This document shows, piece after piece, positions 5,964 through 9,117 of a DNA stretch of 9,117 nt. Position 1 is the stretch's first letter; each line of letters opens with the position of its first letter. The notes below the pieces were generated by a model that saw nothing but the letters and a program-made list of their open reading frames with translations, was not told the origin of the DNA and made no database searches. The DNA comes from Burkholderiales bacterium UBA1834 (GTDB lineage: Bacteria; Pseudomonadota; Gammaproteobacteria; Burkholderiales; Burkholderiaceae_C), in assembly GCA_002339015.1 (NCBI GenBank), contig DDJC01000009.1:1-9117 (forward strand), written 5' to 3'. The translations under genes were made by a program, and so were the position numbers.

Positions 5964-8009
5964 CTACTGCAACTGTCCCTTGGGCGCCTGAGCCACCTCC
6001 ATGTGCAGTGACTGGTTGAGCTTGGACAGCACATCGTCCCACTGGCCCCATCGGCTTTGCCTGAACAAACGGACTGACTCATACCAAGGCGTGTCATCAC
6101 GCTCAAGCAACCATCGCCAGTCAGGCATCTTGGTGAGGAGGATCCAGGTCCGCTTTCCCAATGCTGCTGCCACGTGCGCGACCGATGTATCGACCGCTAC
6201 GATCACGTCCATCTGTTCGATCAGTGCGGCCGTGTCCGCAAAGCTGTGGAGATCGTCCGACAGATCCGCCACTCCGTACTGCTGCATCGCTGGCCTGTCA
6301 TCGGCGCGAACATCCTTCTGAAGACTGTACAGATCCATCCCTGCGGGAATGGCGTGAAGCAGTGCTGCGGCGGACAGTGAGCGCCGGCGATCATTCCGGT
6401 GCAACGCATTGCCGGACCACACCAACCCCACGCGAGGGTTTCGGGGGCTCCCCAGCCTGTCAGCCCAGGCTCTGGTCAATGCTGTGTCGGCTTGCAGGTA
6501 GGCTCCTGCGGGCTTCATGGTCACGCTCGCCCCCATTGCCAGTGGCAGGCTCATCAAGGGGCAATGAAAGTCGAACGGCGGCAGGAACCCCTCCCCTTTG
6601 ACAATGACCTGCGTCACGCCACGCAACGACCCAACCAGCTTGTACAGTGGGGCTGGAACTTCCAGCAACACGCGGGCACCCATGGCGCTGAGTTGTGTCA
6701 CGTAACGGCAGAACTGGACGGTATCTCCCAACCCCTGTTCCGCATGCAACAAAATCGTCCGTCCACGCAAGTCTTCACGCCCCAGCCATAGCGGTTTCGA
6801 GAAATTGCGGGGCGCGGAGGTGAAGCCAGGCTTTTTCCAACGCCATTCCAGTTGAGGCAGACCTCGGTCCCAATCCCCCATGAGCAGGTCGCACCAGCCG
6901 AGAGACCATTGCGACTCCGGATCATGAGGCTGCAGTGAAACCACCTTGGCGAAAGCGTCGCGCGCCGCACGGACATCGCCGCGGTCCAGCAAGATATTGC
7001 CCCGGTTCATGTGGGCTCCCGCGTGCGCTGGGTCGATTTTCAACGCGTTGTTGCAGTGTTCCCAGGCTTCGTCCCAGCGCTCTGCCTCGCGCAAGGCGCC
7101 GGCAAGATTGGACATGGCCGTCGCATGAGCCGGCTCCACGGCCAACGCCTGCTCCAGCTTCTGAATGGCTTCATTCACTCGCCCCAGCTTCAGCAGGGCA
7201 ATGCCGCTGTTGACCAATGGCGCGAACTGGCCGGGCTGCAATGCCAGCGCATGCTCATAGCTGGACAGGGCCTCTGCATGTCCGTTCATGGCCAGGCACG
7301 CGTCTCCCAGCAGCGTGAACGACGAGGGCAAGTCGGGCTGCAGGACGTTGGCTCGCTGGCAGCTTCGGATGGCATCTTCATAGCGCCGCAGTGCAACGAA
7401 GACGTGCGCTCGATTGATGAGTGCGCTCACATGGTCTGGCTGGATACCCAATGCCTTCTCGTAGCTGACAAGGGCGTCTTCAAACTTCCGCAGTTCGAGC
7501 AGTGCATTGCCACGGTTGAAATGCGCTTCCGCGTTGTCCGGTTGCTGCTCCAGGGCCAGGCCAAGACTTGCAGCCGCGCTTTCCCATTGCTTGAGCGCCA
7601 ACTGGGCCATCCCGTGACCCAGGTGAGCACCGGGCTCCGCAGGATCCAGCTCAACGGCCTTGCCGAAAGCCAGCGCCGCTCTGGCATGTTCTTGCAGCTC
7701 CATCAGCGCCACACCCAGGCTGACATGGGTCATGGCCACATCGGGGTCAATTTGCAAGGCGCGTTCGAAAAACGCGCAGGCCTGGGGAAGCGCCCTGTCG
7801 CGCAAGGAGGCGACCCCGAGCAGGTGCCAGACATCGAACTGTTCATCAGACAGCTTCAGGGCCTGCTCCAACCTGGATCGCGCCAAATGCGTATGGCCTT
7901 GATCAAGCGCCGCAATCGCGTCGTCTATCAACTGGTCGACGTCTGATGGAAAGGGCGCCGCATCCGGGCCTCTGCTGTCTTTTGAAAAGGCGGGGAAAAG
8001 GTTATCCAT
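5964..8009 (-). CDS. TPR-repeat protein with C-terminal family-9-like glycosyltransferase domain (681 aa)
   Basis: This is a probable cytoplasmic glycosyltransferase with a long TPR scaffold for binding a protein acceptor or partner. Residues 24-397 divide into eleven consecutive 34-residue TPR units with no insertions. Typical positions are seen, for example WHLLGVASLR with ALQIDPD in unit 2 and AHFNRGNALLEL in unit 5. The eleventh unit (GDWDRGLPQLEWRW) leads into the catalytic part. Motifs there are HAEQGLGDTVQFCRY (422-436), GLVWSGN (528-534), VDTSVAHVAAALGK (606-619) and PDWRWLL (629-635). The DTSVAH...AALG segment resembles the nucleotide-sugar site of heptosyltransferase-type (GT9) enzymes. 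There is no signal peptide or membrane span. ATG 8007-8009 is the first good start; its ribosome binding site is weak. The gene is divergent from a diguanylate cyclase gene. Donor and acceptor are unknown; flagellin, pilin or surface polysaccharide modification are possibilities only. Confidence 0.9.
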   Translation of the reverse strand: MDNLFPAFSKDSRGPDAAPFPSDVDQLIDDAIAALDQGHTHLARSRLEQALKLSDEQFDVWHLLGVASLRDRALPQACAFFERALQIDPDVAMTHVSLGVALMELQEHARAALAFGKAVELDPAEPGAHLGHGMAQLALKQWESAAASLGLALEQQPDNAEAHFNRGNALLELRKFEDALVSYEKALGIQPDHVSALINRAHVFVALRRYEDAIRSCQRANVLQPDLPSSFTLLGDACLAMNGHAEALSSYEHALALQPGQFAPLVNSGIALLKLGRVNEAIQKLEQALAVEPAHATAMSNLAGALREAERWDEAWEHCNNALKIDPAHAGAHMNRGNILLDRGDVRAARDAFAKVVSLQPHDPESQWSLGWCDLLMGDWDRGLPQLEWRWKKPGFTSAPRNFSKPLWLGREDLRGRTILLHAEQGLGDTVQFCRYVTQLSAMGARVLLEVPAPLYKLVGSLRGVTQVIVKGEGFLPPFDFHCPLMSLPLAMGASVTMKPAGAYLQADTALTRAWADRLGSPRNPRVGLVWSGNALHRNDRRRSLSAAALLHAIPAGMDLYSLQKDVRADDRPAMQQYGVADLSDDLHSFADTAALIEQMDVIVAVDTSVAHVAAALGKRTWILLTKMPDWRWLLERDDTPWYESVRLFRQSRWGQWDDVLSKLNQSLHMEVAQAPKGQLQ

Positions 8010-8109
8010 GGTTTTTGTCCGAATTTATAGGCAACCATAGAGCCAACCGTTGTGATTCGCCAAACCGGATATACCCTGACCTGTCAATCGAAACAAAAAT
8101 AACTGGATG

Positions 8110-8130
8110 CAAACGTGCACAACTCGTTTG
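8110..8130. promoter_or_regulatory. Inverted repeat, candidate operator in the divergent promoter region
   Basis: CAAACG (8110-8115) and CGTTTG (8125-8130) form a perfect 6-bp inverted repeat with a 9-base spacer. The spacer side contains the palindrome GTGCAC (8115-8120). Half-sites with centres 15 bases apart in a shared promoter region suit a dimeric regulator, but chance occurrence cannot be excluded. Confidence 0.3.
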
Positions 8131-8151
8131 AATTTCGCCAATTCCTTCTCG

Positions 8152-8179
8152 TTGCGACCCCCTCCCGCTGTTTTAACAT
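8152..8179 (+). promoter_or_regulatory. Candidate sigma-70 promoter of the diguanylate cyclase gene
   Basis: TTGCGA (8152-8157) and TAACAT (8174-8179) each match four of six consensus bases and are separated by 16 bases. They would start transcription about 40 bases before ATG 8226. The match is modest. Confidence 0.3.
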
Positions 8180-8225
8180 GGGCTCCATTCAACGATAGAG
8201 CAACGCTGCTGACCGCGACAGCCCC

Positions 8226-9117
8226 ATGCACGACGGATTGACCCCGAGCCCTCAGGCCTTCGTGGAGCCCGGGGAAGACGATGCTGCGCCCTTTCCATTG
8301 GGGATGCGCGCGCTCGTGGACAAGGCGCTGGCAGATGGCTTTGCCTGGTTGCGCTTCCCCGCCCCCCTTGAGAGCCGCTTCCTGGCGGATACCGCCGCCA
8401 GTCGCCTGCGCACCCTGCTCATCGCCGGAACGCTGGTGGCATTCGTGTTCAACCTCTTCCTCATTTCAGACCAAGCGATGCTGCCGGATGTATCCGAGCA
8501 GGCCGTGCTGTGGCGGACGTGGATCCTGACACCAGTTTGCCTGGCTGGCGCCTGGGCCATGAGCCGCCTGGCTTTCCCATGGCTGAGAGAGTTGTTGGCC
8601 GTGTCGGCAGGCGTGCTGGCATCCATGGTTCACGTGTACCTGGCCTCGATCAGCCACAGTCCGTATTCGGCGGCCTATATGGTCGGTCTGAGCATGGTCA
8701 TCCTCTACACCAATGTGTTCGTACGTTGCAGATTCTGGCTCGCCCTACCATCCACGCTGGCCGTGCTGCTGATCTACCTGGCCTCCTTGGGGCTGGTGAG
8801 CAACCATTCACCCCAGTTGTCCGTGTCCATGGGTCTGTTGCTGTTGGCCACCGCCCTTTTCACGCTTTACAACCTCTACACACTGGAGCATGAAGAGCGG
8901 CACAACTATCTGATGACCTTGCGACAGCGCCTGCTCAAGCAGGCGTTGACCCACGCCAACCAGGAACTTGAGCGGGTGGCCCGCTACGACGGTCTTACCC
9001 AAGTGGCCAACAGGCGGCATTTCGACGAGTTCCTGTCTCATCTCTGGGAGCGGGCCAAGGCCACACAGGGTCATGCCTTGTCCATCATCATGGTCGACGT
9101 GGACCACTTCAAGGCCT
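8226..9117 (+). CDS. Membrane-bound diguanylate cyclase (GGDEF), 3' end cut by the window
   Basis: This enzyme is predicted to make the second messenger c-di-GMP from two GTP at the inner membrane. The frame is open from ATG 8226 to the window end (297 codons seen). After a soluble head of about 60 residues come six hydrophobic segments at about 61-81, 97-116, 119-141, 151-167, 170-191 and 199-219. A charged linker helix follows (about 220-252, EHEERHNYLM...), then the start of a GGDEF domain: YDGLTQVANRRHFDEF at 254-269 and IIMVDVDHFKA at 287-297. The first Asp of DVDHFK is a family metal ligand. The GG(D/E)EF signature itself and any inhibitory RxxD site lie beyond the window, so activity cannot be judged. 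The membrane part is a sensor of unknown signal. No strong Shine-Dalgarno site precedes ATG 8226; Met27 (8304) is an alternative start. The gene is divergent from the TPR-glycosyltransferase gene. Confidence 0.9.
   Translation, partial: MHDGLTPSPQAFVEPGEDDAAPFPLGMRALVDKALADGFAWLRFPAPLESRFLADTAASRLRTLLIAGTLVAFVFNLFLISDQAMLPDVSEQAVLWRTWILTPVCLAGAWAMSRLAFPWLRELLAVSAGVLASMVHVYLASISHSPYSAAYMVGLSMVILYTNVFVRCRFWLALPSTLAVLLIYLASLGLVSNHSPQLSVSMGLLLLATALFTLYNLYTLEHEERHNYLMTLRQRLLKQALTHANQELERVARYDGLTQVANRRHFDEFLSHLWERAKATQGHALSIIMVDVDHFKA

Larger units (their letters stand above)
8010..8225. promoter_or_regulatory. Divergent intergenic region between the TPR-glycosyltransferase and diguanylate cyclase genes
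   Basis: This 216-base gap is visibly richer in A and T than its surroundings, especially 8011-8030 and 8085-8145, and must hold both promoters. For the minus gene, a TATAAA hexamer (8024-8029) resembles a -10 box but has no good -35 at the right spacing. A perfect TTGACA (8082-8087, minus strand) has no matching -10. I see no convincing small gene; a 68-residue open frame at 8025-8231 on the minus strand overlaps the cyclase start and lacks protein-like features. Confidence 0.6.

Noticed and set aside
7011..7946. Plus-strand open frame of 311 codons opposite the TPR gene
   Set aside because: It mirrors the periodic TPR codons on the other strand. The minus-strand product is a clear TPR protein.
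8082..8087. Perfect TTGACA on the minus strand as the -35 of the TPR gene
   Set aside because: No -10-like hexamer occurs 16-18 bases downstream; the sequences there are GC-rich.
8025..8231. Minus-strand open frame of 68 codons in the divergent intergenic region
   Set aside because: It overlaps the cyclase start, covers the likely promoters, and shows no signal peptide, span, motif or ribosome binding site.

Overview
The window is GC-rich, densely coding DNA. The genes read like those of an environmental beta-proteobacterium of the order Burkholderiales (Comamonadaceae or a near relative). This placement rests on recognising the protein families and on the composition by eye; no search was run.

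Left half (1-5094, + strand): a heavy-metal RND efflux operon. It begins with the C-terminal end of a TolC/CzcC-type outer-membrane channel, whose reading frame appears broken at about position 20. Next come a small membrane-anchored, histidine-rich periplasmic protein (249-842), a periplasmic adaptor (membrane fusion protein, 839-1966) with a His-Asp run after its signal peptide, and a full-length inner-membrane proton-driven permease of the CzcA/CusA family (1978-5094). The last three genes are tightly packed (4-base overlap, then an 11-base gap) and should be one transcript. The permease lacks the three-methionine Cu(I)/Ag(I) site of CusA. It also lacks the first Asp of the classical CzcA transmembrane motif, so its metal cannot be named with confidence, although the His-rich partners favour a divalent cation.

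Middle (5143-5904, - strand): two small genes convergent with the efflux operon. One encodes a secreted low-complexity protein of 131 residues with a strong ribosome binding site and a conspicuous inverted repeat in its leader. The other encodes an 83-residue single-span membrane protein. I recognise neither.

Right part (5964-8009, - strand): a 681-residue protein with eleven gap-free 34-residue TPR units followed by a glycosyltransferase domain resembling family 9. Across a 216-base divergent intergenic region lies a diguanylate cyclase (8226 onward, + strand). It has six membrane segments and is cut by the window end inside its GGDEF domain.

The efflux operon exports metal ions from the periplasm or cytoplasm across the outer membrane. 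The TPR-glycosyltransferase and the cyclase share a promoter region and could be linked in surface glycosylation or c-di-GMP-controlled behaviour, but that link is inference. No tRNA, rRNA, CRISPR array, insertion sequence or phage gene was seen. No gene-free stretch exceeds 300 bases; the longest is 8010-8225.
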